Shown here: in pieces, positions 42,899-54,200 of the stretch
How the letters are laid out: the number at the start of each line of letters is the position of its first letter
Numbering within the stretch: position 1 is the first letter of the stretch
NCBI GenBank assembly: GCA_019638575.1
Contig: JAHBTN010000005.1
Span: forward strand, 1-64,000
Source: Ferruginibacter sp.
GTDB lineage: Bacteria; Bacteroidota; Bacteroidia; Chitinophagales; Chitinophagaceae
DNA: 64,000 nucleotides
Direction: 5' to 3'
Made by a program: the position numbers and the translations under genes
The notes under the pieces: model-generated
Seen by the model: only the letters and a program-made list of their open reading frames with translations
Told to the model about the DNA's origin: nothing
Databases searched by the model: none

Positions 42899-43960
42899 AT
42901 GAAAAAGATAATCCTTGATTGTGATTTAATGCGTTACCGGCACTCGGGCCTGTATCATTATTGCCTTAACCTGGGCAACCATGTTAGGCGGATACTGGAA
43001 AAAGAACACAGGGAAAAAATCGCTTTCTATATTCCGCCGGCAGAAAAAAACAGTTTTGATGCAGGCGCTAACTGTATTGTGGAAAGAAAATGGCACGATA
43101 AGTTTTTCAAACCATTCTTATGGGATTGCGATATCTGGCATGCACCATTCCAATCTGGCAGGGTAGTGCCTGCAGGTAAAAAGAAGATAAAAACATTACT
43201 CACCATCCACGATTTAAACTGCCTGCACGAAGGGAAATCTATGAAAGTGCAAAAGGAGAGCCTGCAAAAAACACAAAAGCTTATAGACTACAGCGATGCT
43301 ATTGTTTGCATCTCTCATCATTGTAAAAAAGATGTATTGGAAAACATGGAGGTTAGCAACAAACCTTTGTATGTAATTCATAATGGCACACATCATGTAT
43401 CGGCGCCGCCTGTAAATCCTGATGGGTATAAACCTGCTATGCCTTTTATTTTTGCGATGGGATATGTGAATCAGAAAAAAAATTTTCATACACTGGTACC
43501 GTTGTTGAAAGACCCGGGCATTGAACTGGTAGTGGCTGGCAGGCTGGATGAACCTGATTATATTAAAGACATGCAAAAGTTGGCTGAGAGGCTTGCTGTT
43601 ACCGACAGGCTGCATATACTGGGGCCTGTTGCTGAAAAAGATAAAGCCTGGTATTTTAAAAACTGTTTAGCCTTTATGCTACCTTCATTGGCAGAAGGTT
43701 TTGGGGCGCCGGTGGTAGAGGCGATGAAGTTTGGTAAACCCATCTTCTTATCAAACCTTACATCGTTGCCCGAAATTGGTGGCGATGCTGCTTTTTACTT
43801 TAATGATTTTGAACCCGGCAACATGCAGCAGGTATTTAACCTAGGGCTTACAAAATACCGTAACAACGGTATGGCAGATGCCATCATGAAAAGAGGAAAT
43901 GATTTTGAATGGGAAGATAAGGCAAGGCAATATATTGAAGTGTACAAAACTTTATTGTAA
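42899..43960 (+). CDS. Glycosyltransferase family 4-type (GT-B), paralogue of the divergent gene
   Basis: 353 aa. It shares the opening Asp-Cys-x-x-Met-Arg/Lys-Tyr-x-x-x-Gly-Leu-Tyr-His-Tyr-Cys-Leu-Asn-Leu-Gly-Asn-His with its neighbour and the C-terminal FMLPSLAEGFGAPVVEAMKFGKP donor site. The two genes face away from each other across 221 bp, implying a duplication with inversion. Cotranscribed with the FkbM methyltransferase gene 17 nt downstream. Confidence 0.9.
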   Translation: MKKIILDCDLMRYRHSGLYHYCLNLGNHVRRILEKEHREKIAFYIPPAEKNSFDAGANCIVERKWHDKFFKPFLWDCDIWHAPFQSGRVVPAGKKKIKTLLTIHDLNCLHEGKSMKVQKESLQKTQKLIDYSDAIVCISHHCKKDVLENMEVSNKPLYVIHNGTHHVSAPPVNPDGYKPAMPFIFAMGYVNQKKNFHTLVPLLKDPGIELVVAGRLDEPDYIKDMQKLAERLAVTDRLHILGPVAEKDKAWYFKNCLAFMLPSLAEGFGAPVVEAMKFGKPIFLSNLTSLPEIGGDAAFYFNDFEPGNMQQVFNLGLTKYRNNGMADAIMKRGNDFEWEDKARQYIEVYKTLL

Positions 43961-43977
43961 CCATCATTTAAAAGAAC

Positions 43978-44829
43978 ATGTCAGAACCGTTTAGTTCCAT
44001 ATCATCTATTGCAGGGTTAAGCCGGCAGGAGTTTGAAAAAACCTGTAAGGAACATACTGCTCATTATTACCTGGGCAATAGTTTATTATTATGCCGCATA
44101 CTTACCAAATACAGGATTTATTTAGATGGGAGGGAAGTGGGAGTTACACCAAATATTTTGACAGACGGTTTTTGGGAATCGTGGATTACAAAATTTATTG
44201 CCGGTATTGTACAACCCGGCTTTATCTGCATTGATGCTGGCGCTAATTTTGGGTATTACTCCTTAATGCTGGCCGAGCTATGCGGCAAGGAGGGCAAAAC
44301 CATTGCCATTGAACCCAATTCGCATATAGCCAAACTTTTGTTATTCACTTCTAAATTAAATCAGCACAAGTTTAGTGTTTTACAAAAAGCATTAGCCGAA
44401 AAAAAAGCAAAACTCACCTTGTTTGTACCACCAGATTTTTGGGGTGGCGGCACAATCAGGAAAGATAAGCTGGAAGACCATTTGGCTAAAGAAAAAATTG
44501 ATGCTGATACCATGGATAATTTGGTAAAGGAACTGCAACTACCCCGTGTTGATTTTATTAAAATGGATTGCGAAGGAGCCGAGCCACAAATTTTTGAAGG
44601 CATGAAGGAAACCCTTGCCAATAACCCCTGTATTAAGATTGTGATGGAATACAGCCCTTTTATTTATAAAGACCCCACCGGGTTTACCAATTACCTGTTT
44701 GATACTTTTGATGTACATGTTATCAATGCCGACTCGGTGCCAGTGCTTTATAACAAAGAAAATATGGACCAGTTAATACAATTAGACGATCATATTGATT
44801 TGTATCTTACCTTAAAAAACGCAACATAA
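43978..44829 (+). CDS. FkbM-family SAM-dependent methyltransferase
   Basis: 283 aa. SAM-binding motif I is CIDAGANFGYYSLMLAELCG (about 82-101), followed by AIEPN and the FkbM hallmark DFIKMDCEGAEPQIFEGM (about 192-209). The family O-methylates sugars or lipids. Its place after the glycosyltransferase suggests decoration of the same surface glycan. Confidence 0.9.
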   Translation: MSEPFSSISSIAGLSRQEFEKTCKEHTAHYYLGNSLLLCRILTKYRIYLDGREVGVTPNILTDGFWESWITKFIAGIVQPGFICIDAGANFGYYSLMLAELCGKEGKTIAIEPNSHIAKLLLFTSKLNQHKFSVLQKALAEKKAKLTLFVPPDFWGGGTIRKDKLEDHLAKEKIDADTMDNLVKELQLPRVDFIKMDCEGAEPQIFEGMKETLANNPCIKIVMEYSPFIYKDPTGFTNYLFDTFDVHVINADSVPVLYNKENMDQLIQLDDHIDLYLTLKNAT

Positions 44830-44849
44830 TATTTTAACGGATTACCCCT

Positions 44850-46112
44850 TTAGTAATTGTATTTATCCTTCCACAGCATTTTTAAATATTTATGCATTTC
44901 TTCTTCCCTGGCATTTTTGCCGGGTTTATAAAATGAAGTGCCTTTTATTTCATCGGGTAAATATTCCTGTGGCGAGAAATTGTTTTGGTAGTTGTGAGAA
45001 TATTCATAACCCTTTCCATACCCTTCTTTTTTCATCAGCTTGGTGGGGGCATTGCGTATGTGCAACGGCACGGAAAGATCGCCATGTTGTTTTACGGCGC
45101 TTATTGCAGCGCCGATGGCAACTGTGGCTGCATTGCTTTTTGCACTGCCTGCCAGGTAAATGGCACATTGCGAAAGTATGAGTTGCGACTCGGGCCAGCC
45201 AATTTTATTTACAGCATCAAAAGTTGCATTAGCAAGCAACAATGCATTGGGATTAGCATTGCCTATGTCTTCACTTGCCAGTATCAACATACGGCGGGCA
45301 ATAAATTTTACATCTTCTCCGCCTTCTATCATACGTGCCAGCCAATAAACTGCCGCATTAGGGTCGCTGCCACGAATTGATTTTATGAATGCAGAGATGA
45401 TATCATAATGCTGTTCGCCTTTTTTATCATAAATGGCAATGCGTTGCTGTGCTATCTCCATCACTGCATCGTTGCTGATGATGGCATCGGCACCCAATGC
45501 ATCGGTAACCAGTTCAAGCAAGTTAAAAAGTTTTCTTGCATCACCTCCCGAAATATTAATAAGGGCCTCGGTTTCTTTTAAGGTAATATTTTTTGTTTTT
45601 AAAACGTCATCATTTTTTATGGCAAGTTTCAATAAGCCAACAAGATCTTTTTCATTCAGTGGTTTTAAGATATAAACCTGTGTTCTGCTCAGCAATGCGC
45701 TGTTCACTTCAAAAGAAGGGTTTTCGGTAGTGGCACCTATTAATGTGATGATACCTTTTTCAACCGCACCCAGCAAAGCATCCTGCTGCCCTTTGTTAAA
45801 GCGGTGTATCTCATCAATAAATAAAATAACGTGCCGTTGTTTTTTTGCAAGTTCTATCACTTCACGCACTTCCTTAACGCCGCTGCTGATAGCGCTTAAC
45901 TGGTAAAAGGGAACATTTAAAGTATGAGCTATAATATTAGCAATAGTAGTTTTGCCAACACCCGGCGGCCCCCACAAAATCATGCTTGGCACTTTACCGT
46001 TTTCTATTGCAGTGCGTAAAATACTTCCCTTGCCTGTAAGGTGCTGCTGCCCGGCAAGTTCATCCAATGTATTGGGACGAAGGCGTTCGGCTAAAGGAGG
46101 AAGTGAAGCCAA
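44850..46112 (-). CDS. rarA: Replication-associated recombination protein A (AAA+ ATPase)
   Basis: 420 aa. Clamp-loader-like AAA+: the N-terminal PLAERLRPNTLDELAGQ, Walker A WGPPGVGKTT at about 47-56, Walker B FIDEIHRFNKGQQD and a sensor region, then the MgsA/RarA C-terminal tetramerisation domain (SIRGSDPNAAVYWLARMIEGGED). It acts at stalled replication forks. No ATG is available: the frame opens with TTG at 46112, which fits the family N-terminus. The sense strand just upstream contains three heptamer-like words (46120-46140). Confidence 0.94.
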   Translation of the reverse strand: MASLPPLAERLRPNTLDELAGQQHLTGKGSILRTAIENGKVPSMILWGPPGVGKTTIANIIAHTLNVPFYQLSAISSGVKEVREVIELAKKQRHVILFIDEIHRFNKGQQDALLGAVEKGIITLIGATTENPSFEVNSALLSRTQVYILKPLNEKDLVGLLKLAIKNDDVLKTKNITLKETEALINISGGDARKLFNLLELVTDALGADAIISNDAVMEIAQQRIAIYDKKGEQHYDIISAFIKSIRGSDPNAAVYWLARMIEGGEDVKFIARRMLILASEDIGNANPNALLLANATFDAVNKIGWPESQLILSQCAIYLAGSAKSNAATVAIGAAISAVKQHGDLSVPLHIRNAPTKLMKKEGYGKGYEYSHNYQNNFSPQEYLPDEIKGTSFYKPGKNAREEEMHKYLKMLWKDKYNY

Positions 46113-46163
46113 AATAAAAATTTTAAATTCAAAATTTTAAAAGGCAAATTTCAGCTATTGCCA

Positions 46164-47990
46164 CTAACTTTTCATGTTGAGTTTTATCTGCAATTCATCA
46201 AACTGCTTTTCATCAATAGTTGATGGCGCATCAAGCATTACATCCCTGCCCGAATTATTTTTAGGGAAGGCAATAAAATCACGGATGCTTTCGCTGCCGC
46301 CGATGATGGCGCATAGCCTGTCGAATCCAAATGCAAGGCCGCCATGTGGCGGAGCGCCATATTCAAATGCACCAAGCAGGAAACCGAATTTATGTTGCTG
46401 CTCTGTTTCATCCATACCAAGTGCTGCAAACATTTTTTCCTGAAGTTCACGCTGATAAATACGGATGGAGCCACCGCCAACTTCATTGCCATTCAGTACC
46501 AAATCATAAGCATTGGCTTTTATGCCGGCATAAGGATGTTCTAAATATTTTGAAGCATCTTTAATTACAGGGTCATTACTGATCATGATATCAATATGAT
46601 TTGGCTTGGGCGCTGTAAACGGGTGGTGGCGGGCTACCCAGCGGTTTCCTTCTTCATCATATTCAAACAGGGGAAAGTCTATCACCCACAATAATTTAAA
46701 TTCATCAGCTTTGCGTAAACCTAATCGTTCAGCCATTTCCATTCTTAATGCACTGATGGCTTTACGGGTTCTTTCTTCGGCGCCGGCTACAATCAAAACA
46801 AGGTCGCCGGGTTTTGCAGCGGCAGCTCCGGCAATGGCTTTTAATTTATCTTCTGTAAAAAATTTATCTATGCTGCTTTTGTATGTACCATCATTATTGC
46901 ATTTAATAAATGCCAAACCTTTCATACCTATTTGTGGCCGTTTCACCCACTCTGTTAGTTCATCGGTTTGCTTGCGGCTGTAATCGCTGCAGCCGGGTAC
47001 GGCTATGGCAACCACGGTTTCAGCATCATTAAAAACAGCAAATTCACCATTTATTAAAGAAGAAATATCTGTCTTACCAGTAAAACTATGTGCAGGAAAT
47101 TTAAGGTTGCACAGTTGCATGCCGAAACGGATATCGGGTTTGTCGTTGCCATAAGTCCACATGGCATCTTCCCATGTCATGTGTTGTACTGCTTCGGTAT
47201 AATCAACCCCTTTTACATCTTTAAAAATCCTTTTTACTAAACCTTCAAACATGCTGATGATGTCTTCCTGCTCTACAAATGCCATTTCGCAATCTATTTG
47301 TGTAAACTCAGGCTGCCTGTCAGCACGCAGGTCTTCATCTCTAAAACATTTTACTATCTGGTAATAACGATCGTAACCGCTCACCATTAGTAATTGTTTA
47401 AAAGTTTGCGGACTTTGTGGCAAAGCATAAAACTGCCCCGGGTTCATTCTTGAAGGTACCACAAAATCCCTGGCGCCTTCGGGTGTACTTTTAATTAAGA
47501 AAGGAGTTTCAATATCCATGAAATTATTTTCATGCAGATAGTTTCTTGTACTGCGGTTAACAAGGTAACGCAGTTCAAGATTTTTCTTAACGGCATTCCT
47601 GCGCAGGTCTAGGTAACGGTATTTCATGCGCAAGTCATCACCACCATCGGTATCATCCTGTATGGTAAAAGGTGGTAAGGCAGATTTATTAAGGATTGTA
47701 AATTTTGAAATATTAATTTCTATTTCACCGGTTGGAATATTTGCATTTTTATTGCTTCGTTCGTTCACTATTCCTGTTGCCTGTAAAACAAATTCACGAC
47801 CCGGAGGGTTGGCTTCTAACTGTTCATTCAGGTTTTCTGAAAATAACAATTGGGTGATGCCATATCGGTCACGCAAATCAATAAATGTGATGCTGCCAAA
47901 TTTTCTTACGGTTTGCACCCATCCGGCAAGGGTTACTTCTTTGTTCTTATCCGAAAGCCGCAATTCTCCACAGGTATGCGTTCTGTACAT
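46164..47990 (-). CDS. aspS: Aspartyl-tRNA synthetase (bacterial type)
   Basis: 608 aa. The N-terminal OB anticodon-binding domain (1-110, with [22 protein letters not shown]) precedes a class II catalytic core with motif 2 [19 protein letters not shown], the bacterial GAD insertion (about 290-420) and motif 3 [10 protein letters not shown] near the end. It charges tRNA-Asp. The start codon abuts a heptamer array and there is a -7 element 42 nt upstream, so its 5' leader appears to be nearly only repeat. Confidence 0.97.
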   Translation of the reverse strand: MYRTHTCGELRLSDKNKEVTLAGWVQTVRKFGSITFIDLRDRYGITQLLFSENLNEQLEANPPGREFVLQATGIVNERSNKNANIPTGEIEINISKFTILNKSALPPFTIQDDTDGGDDLRMKYRYLDLRRNAVKKNLELRYLVNRSTRNYLHENNFMDIETPFLIKSTPEGARDFVVPSRMNPGQFYALPQSPQTFKQLLMVSGYDRYYQIVKCFRDEDLRADRQPEFTQIDCEMAFVEQEDIISMFEGLVKRIFKDVKGVDYTEAVQHMTWEDAMWTYGNDKPDIRFGMQLCNLKFPAHSFTGKTDISSLINGEFAVFNDAETVVAIAVPGCSDYSRKQTDELTEWVKRPQIGMKGLAFIKCNNDGTYKSSIDKFFTEDKLKAIAGAAAAKPGDLVLIVAGAEERTRKAISALRMEMAERLGLRKADEFKLLWVIDFPLFEYDEEGNRWVARHHPFTAPKPNHIDIMISNDPVIKDASKYLEHPYAGIKANAYDLVLNGNEVGGGSIRIYQRELQEKMFAALGMDETEQQHKFGFLLGAFEYGAPPHGGLAFGFDRLCAIIGGSESIRDFIAFPKNNSGRDVMLDAPSTIDEKQFDELQIKLNMKS

Positions 47991-48025
47991 TATGAGCTAT
48001 GAGTTATAAATTATGAGTTATGAAT
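47991..48025. repeat. Heptamer array x5 directly upstream of aspS
   Basis: On the aspS sense (minus) strand the units are ATTCATA, ACTCATA, ATTTATA, ACTCATA, GCTCATA, ending with zero gap at the ATG. One G occurs in 35 nt. It is inverted relative to the array at 48206-48289. Confidence 0.85.
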
Positions 48026-48031
48026 TGGCGG

Positions 48032-48039
48032 CAAAGATA
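48032..48039 (-). promoter_or_regulatory. -7 element of aspS
   Basis: Minus-strand TATCTTTG fits TAnnTTTG exactly. A start about 7 nt downstream would place the 5' end at the first heptamer of the array at 47991-48025. Confidence 0.5.
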
Positions 48040-48119
48040 ATTCAATTGTGTTATATCTTAGAAATGCGCTTTTATTGGCATTTAATATTGAAATCTTAAT
48101 ATTCAAAAGGCAAAAGACA

Positions 48120-48196
48120 ATAGATTATAGACAATAGATGATAGACAATAGACAATAGATGATAGACAATAGACAATAGATGATAGACGATAGACA
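48120..48196. repeat. Heptamer array ATAGANN x11
   Basis: Eleven unbroken units of ATAGATT, ATAGACA, ATAGATG and ATAGACG, in a near-regular order of two ATAGACA per ATAGATG. Confidence 0.92.
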
Positions 48197-48205
48197 AAAG
48201 TCATC

Positions 48206-48289
48206 ATTCAACATTCATAATTCAAAATTCATAATTCTCAATTAACCATTTACCATTAACCATTAACAATTAACCATTCACCATTCACA
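48206..48289. repeat. Heptamer array ATTNANN x12, G-free
   Basis: Twelve units: ATTCAAC, ATTCATA, ATTCAAA, ATTCATA, ATTCTCA, ATTAACC, ATTTACC, ATTAACC, ATTAACA, ATTAACC, ATTCACC, ATTCACA. Looser words continue into the macroglobulin stop region. The plus strand has no G across the array. Confidence 0.92.
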
Positions 48290-48293
48290 TTTC

Positions 48294-51200
48294 TCATTCC
48301 ACATTCACCCTAATCCCTTCGCTATGGCTGGTAAACTTGGGTGCGTACATGCATTGAATACTGGTAATACCATTACTGAAATTGCCGGCATGTGTTACAA
48401 ACATAGCATATTCAAAAACATAACTGCCACGGTTTAGCCATCCAAAGAAAAAGTTGGTGCTTGCATCTTTGGTGCTTTCGTAATAACCAAGGCCTCCCTG
48501 GTATTTGTATTCGCTTATTACATTAACCGGTTCCATACAGGCTGCCCTCATATCTTTCATGTGTACGTATTCCATATCTCGGTCAACCTTTAATTCGATA
48601 CGCACTTTTACTTTATCGCCAACTTTTAGTTGGGCGCCATCTTCCAGGACAACCAATACAGGGCCTTTGTCAGAATTTTTTTCGATGAAAAGTTTTTTTA
48701 CCAACCTTAATGGTGTTGCAGATGGTGTTATCTTATCAAGGTCTTCAAAATACTGCCAGTACACCGAGCCCCAACTTGTGGATGAACTGTTTTTTTCTTT
48801 TGTTGAATTGCTGATGCTTACGCTAATATTACCCATCTGCGGATTCACTTTTTGGGCATCGATAGTTTTTTTGAAATAACCGGTTCCGGCTTCGGTGGCA
48901 TCATCATTACTTTTAATGATGGTATTGCCCAATTGTATGGTTACTTCTTTTTCTTCGGCCAGCCAATTACTGCCGCCCAGTAAAAGTGCATAACAGGCTT
49001 CGGCAGTGGCCTTGGTTGTTTTCCAGTTTTGAGTTTGCTTTTGCTTAAGCAACCATGTCTTTAAATCATCAATAGTATTTATGTCTTTGTCAATATCTGT
49101 AAAAGCCTCTATCATCATGGCTTGCGATTCAATGGGCGCCTGGTACCAGTAATAACCGCCGGTTGTCCATTCTTTCCAGTACATGCCCATTTCTTCTTTA
49201 TTGATTGCGTTTTCTTTTAAAGATTTAATGATGGCCTTAGGTGTTACCGCATCATTGCTGCGATGCAGCGCCAAAGCAATCATTGCCTGCATGTATTTGC
49301 TGTTGCTTAACCAGTATTTTTTTGCCTGGCCAAAGTAATAATCATAAGCTGTTTTTGATGCGGCCGCAACTTTATACTCGCTAAAGAAACTACGCATGTA
49401 CAAATATTGTATTTGAAAACTGCTTAGGTTATTTTGGTTCAGCTTCACTTTATACCTGATAAGGTTATCGTAATCTTCTTTTATTTTTTTATCAAGATAT
49501 GGGATGGCTTTGTCGATGATGGTTTTTATATCCTGGTAATGATCACCGGTAAGTGCATTTAATTTTCTCAAGTGGCCAATGCCGGTAGCAATGTATTGCG
49601 TCATATACCTGTCGTCGGCACCGCCTTTAAACCAAACAAAACCGCCATTGCTGCTTTGCATTTCTTTCAGTTTGTTGAAAGCGTTCTGCTGCTCCTTGCT
49701 CATACGCAGCATATCAAACAGCAGGGCTATGTTTTTCTTTTGCTGGTTTTCGTTTTGTGCATCAAGCACCCAGGGAGTTTCCTGCAGCAAAACTGATTTC
49801 AGTTCTTCATTTTTTTGCAGGTTGGATAGCAGCGCAGCGGTATCAACATTTTTCCATTTTTCAAACACCGCTTTAATTTTTGGAGATGCCTTTGTGATAT
49901 ACGATGCAAGTGTGTTTGCATAATACCTGTTGAAAGTTTGCTCGGCACATTCGTAAGGATATTCCATCAGGTAGGGCAGGGCCTGCACTGCATACCAGAT
50001 AGGGTTGCTTGTGTATTCAACCGTTACTGCATGATTACTGATGGTTGTGCTGCTGCCGCTGTTTAGCAACTTATCGAACCTGAAAGTTTTTGTAGTTTGG
50101 TTACGCAGGTTAATGGGCAAGCTTTCGGTTACCAGCATACGATTGGTTAAAATGGGTATGGCCATCTCTTCGCCATCGCTATGGTCGCCGGCTTTTGCTA
50201 CAATGCGGTAACTCATGGCCGAGTTGAAATTGAAAGGAATCTCCATAGGAAATTTCACCGCCTGGCTTTGTCCTGCAGCCACCGTAAAATACTGGTTGGG
50301 GAAAACATTTTTAAACCAGCCATCAACCGGTTTGTTGGTGGCAGCATCTAATAACTCCAAAGTGGCTACACCGGTAAGTTCCTTATCGCTTAGGTTTACA
50401 ATTTTTGCGCTAAACTCCATATTATCGCCTTCCCTCATAAAACGTGGAGCGTTGGGCTGCACCATTAAGGGCTTTTGTGTTACCACAGTTTTTTCTGTAT
50501 AGCCGCTTGCCACATCTTTTGTATGGGCAAGCGTCATCAGTTTCCATTTGGTTAAAGCTTCGGGCATGGTGAACGAAAACTCAACATTGCCATCGGCATC
50601 GGTTTTTAATTCGGGGAAGAAGAAAGCGGTTTCGTTGAAGTTTTTACGTATTTGAACATTTGTGTTTCCAGTATTTTTTTCAGCAACTGATGTGCTTTTT
50701 GATTCCATATTGATACCTAAGGAATCAAACATTATTTCTTCATCTTTTTTTACTTTAACACCTGCAACTTTTCCCGACAATGCTTTTCGAACTACCATTT
50801 CATCAGCTGCTCCTTCGCTTGCCATTGGCGATGGCGCTGCTGCCATTGATTCACCTAAGCGGTATCTTGAATAATAATAGTTATCAAATCCCAACAACCT
50901 ATCGTACGATTTATTTTTTTGTGGCAGGTAATCGTAGTCGGTTTTATTATATTCTTCCGAATTGATATCGGTAAAACCATTGGCACTCCAGCTTACAGAA
51001 CCGTATAGCCCCGGCCATATATACGGCCGTTGCCAGCTATGCGGTTTAAACTGGTCGAGGCTTGCATCGTACATTCCAGCCAGTAATTCGGCTGCTACTT
51101 TTTCGCCTTTATTGCCGGTTATTTGCAGCGTCCATTTTTCCTTTGCACCGGGTAATAATTTATCCCTAAAAGTTTTAAAACTGATGTTCAACTCTTTGTT

Positions 51201-54200
51201 GCTCCAGGGAATTTCAAAACTTTGGTTGCCGCTATAAACACGGTTATGCTGTACAAATGCATAGCTCATTGCCATGCCGCCACGGTCCTGTTCATTTACA
51301 TTGTATGCAAAGGAAACCGGTTGCGTATTGGTAATTGTTGCAAAACTAAAATCTACAGGCTTATCCATTTTGCTAAGCGTATGTATTAGCCAGATTTTTT
51401 CAAAGCCTGTTTTTATGCCATAGCTTATTTGTTCGCCGGGCTGGGCATTGCCTTTTATCATATCTACATCTACCGCAACGTAATTTATTTCATTGGCCCT
51501 TGTATCGGTTAAATGAATGTATTGTTCGTCTTTTACCAACTCTCCGTATTTATCTTTTGTTGTAGCAACAATCTTGTACCAGCCGGCTGTAAAATTTACG
51601 GGCTTAAAATTGAAAGTTGAATTTTCGGAAGTGGTATCCTTAATATCAAGCACTTTATTTGCAAGTGGCCAGTTTACTTTAAGGTCTTCATCTTTATAAA
51701 CATCATAAGGAAACAGGGATTCGTATTCCTGTTTGCTCATGGTAAACTGGTCGGGCATGTCCCAATACCTGCTGCGGAAAATTTTTGTAGGCGATTTCAA
51801 TTTGGTAATACTAACATTTACTTCAGCCTTATCAAAAATACCATTCAGGTTAGTGCTGCTGATGTGTAAGGTTTTCAAACTGTCTGCAGGCATGGTTTCG
51901 GGCATATTAATATCCAGTTGCAGTGCATGATAGGCAACCGCCACCGATGTACTGCCGCTACGGGTTTCGCCATTGATGTCGGTGATATCGGCGCTTACTT
52001 CGTAATAAAATGTTGGCTGCCCTTTTTTATCAGCCGTTTCATCGGGTATGGCTTTAAACTTTATTTTAAATTCACCGTTTGCATCGGTTTGGGTACTGCC
52101 ATTTGTAATTTCCATTTCATCGCTGTTGCCCGATGGCCAATACCTGTAATAGCCCCATCCCCACCAAATAGGGTATTGCACTTTGCGAACCACACGGTAA
52201 CTTACTTTGGCGCCATCAATATTATTACCTGCATAAGCTTTAGCTGTTCCGGTTACTTCAATGCTGTCGTTAACACGATAGGTGCCTTTGGGTTTTTGTA
52301 TCTCTGTATAAAATTTCGGCCGCTTATATTCTTCTACACTAAAACTAATGTAAGCATTGGTAATTGAATCGTACAGGCTAAACTCGCCGTTCATAACGCC
52401 TTCGGGCAGGCGAAAAGAACCATTGTAGCTGCCATACTCATTTGTGGTAACATTTAGTTCAGCAGATTTTTGGCCATTGGCATCTTTTAAAATAAGCTTT
52501 GTTTTAAAATTAGGCAGCACGGCGCTTTTGATTACATCTTTGGGTGTTGAAATAACAATGCCTTTAAAATACATTGTTTGTCCCGGCCTGTAAATTGACC
52601 GGTCGGTGAATAAAAAGGTACGGGGTTTAAAAACGGGCTCATAACTGTTGTAATTATACGAATAGATATTATCGTCGAGAAACAATTCATCACTGCCATA
52701 AATTACATGCAATAAATAATTCCTGCTTTCACCTGGTTTTGAAATTTTAAAGTAACCATTTTTATCGGTGCTGTATTTCTCCATTTTCTTATCTACATAC
52801 CTGTAGCTGTTATAATCATAAACCGATTCCCAAATCTGCACCTGTGCATTTGCAAGCGGTTGGCCGTTATCCCTGTCCAACACATAATAATCATCGTTGT
52901 TGGTATGTATATAGCTAATGTTGCTGATATAGGTTACCTGTTTTGCAATGATGTTTTTGCTAAGCGAAAAATTGGCATCAATACTTGCAAGTATCATGTA
53001 CATGCCTTTTTCAAGCCCGTCAATTTTTATTTCGGCGGCATGTTGCTGGTAATCCTGCAGGTTGGGCAGGTTAATACTCCAGCTTTTTACAGGTTTTAAG
53101 CCTGTAAATGCTTTCCATTTTTGGTTATAATCTATACGTTCATATTTTTTTAAATCTTCCCTGCTTGTTTTTATCACCCGCAGGTATAGTGTTTGTATAT
53201 TCTTATATTTCACCAACGTACGAAATGGTTGGTTGGGTTGGTTCACTTTCTCTGTCTGCAGGTTAAGTGATGGTATTGCAATTTGCATCAATTCGTTTTT
53301 TGCATTGATGCCGCCTTCAGATTTTGGGAACTTTGCATACACCTGTTCAAACAATTCTTTGGCCCTTTTTATTTCGTATTGATTGGCTGTTTTGGTAAAC
53401 GGATCATACTCGCTGCCACGGTTTAAATAAATGTTGCCCCGCAGGTACATAGCCTGTGCAATAGCGGGGTTGCCGGGGTATTGTTTTTCAATATCCAGCA
53501 AAGCGGCTTCGTATAGTTTTTCTTTTTGGGCCGATACGGAAACACTGTTTACAAAATTCAGTCTTGCCAGGTCGGCATCAATTAATGCATCGGGGTTGGC
53601 ATCTTTGATATGGAATTTTAGTATATCCCCGAAAAGCAGCAGGGCTTTGTGTTGCAGCGATGCTGTGTCTTTAGTGATAAATGAAGTATTTATAAATTCA
53701 CCTGCATTTGCAAATGCTTTTTCATTATCAACTTTAAACTGATAAGCCGGTTTTGTTAAGTCGCTTTCATCGGTTTTAAAAAAATCAAGAGCCCTAAAAG
53801 CCAGGAAATCGTACAGGGTAGGGCGCAGTTGCCGGGTGTTTTCGCCTTTAATGATGATGGCATCAAGCCCTTCAAGTTTTGTATTTTTTAAAACAGCATC
53901 ATTTTGTAAAGAAGCAATGTACAGTTTTGAAATGGTTTGGTATAGCTTGTTAATGCTCCAGGTAGTAATATCGTTACTTTTTTCTTCGGCAAGCTGTGTG
54001 CGGTCGTTAAATTTCCATCGGTTGTTTTGCAGATAAAGCCAAAACATTTGTGCCTGCATACTCTGTAAAATATTTTTTGCCGGCGATTTTGATTTTTCAA
54101 TCAATGTATCAATAAAAAAGATATTGTTTTCACGGCTGTCTTCTTCCACCATGTTGCGGTATTTAACCTGGTACATACAGGCTTTAATCTGTTGTGCATC

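Noticed and set aside
48120-48289. CRISPR array
   Set aside because: The units are contiguous 7-bp words without unique spacers, and no cas genes are present.
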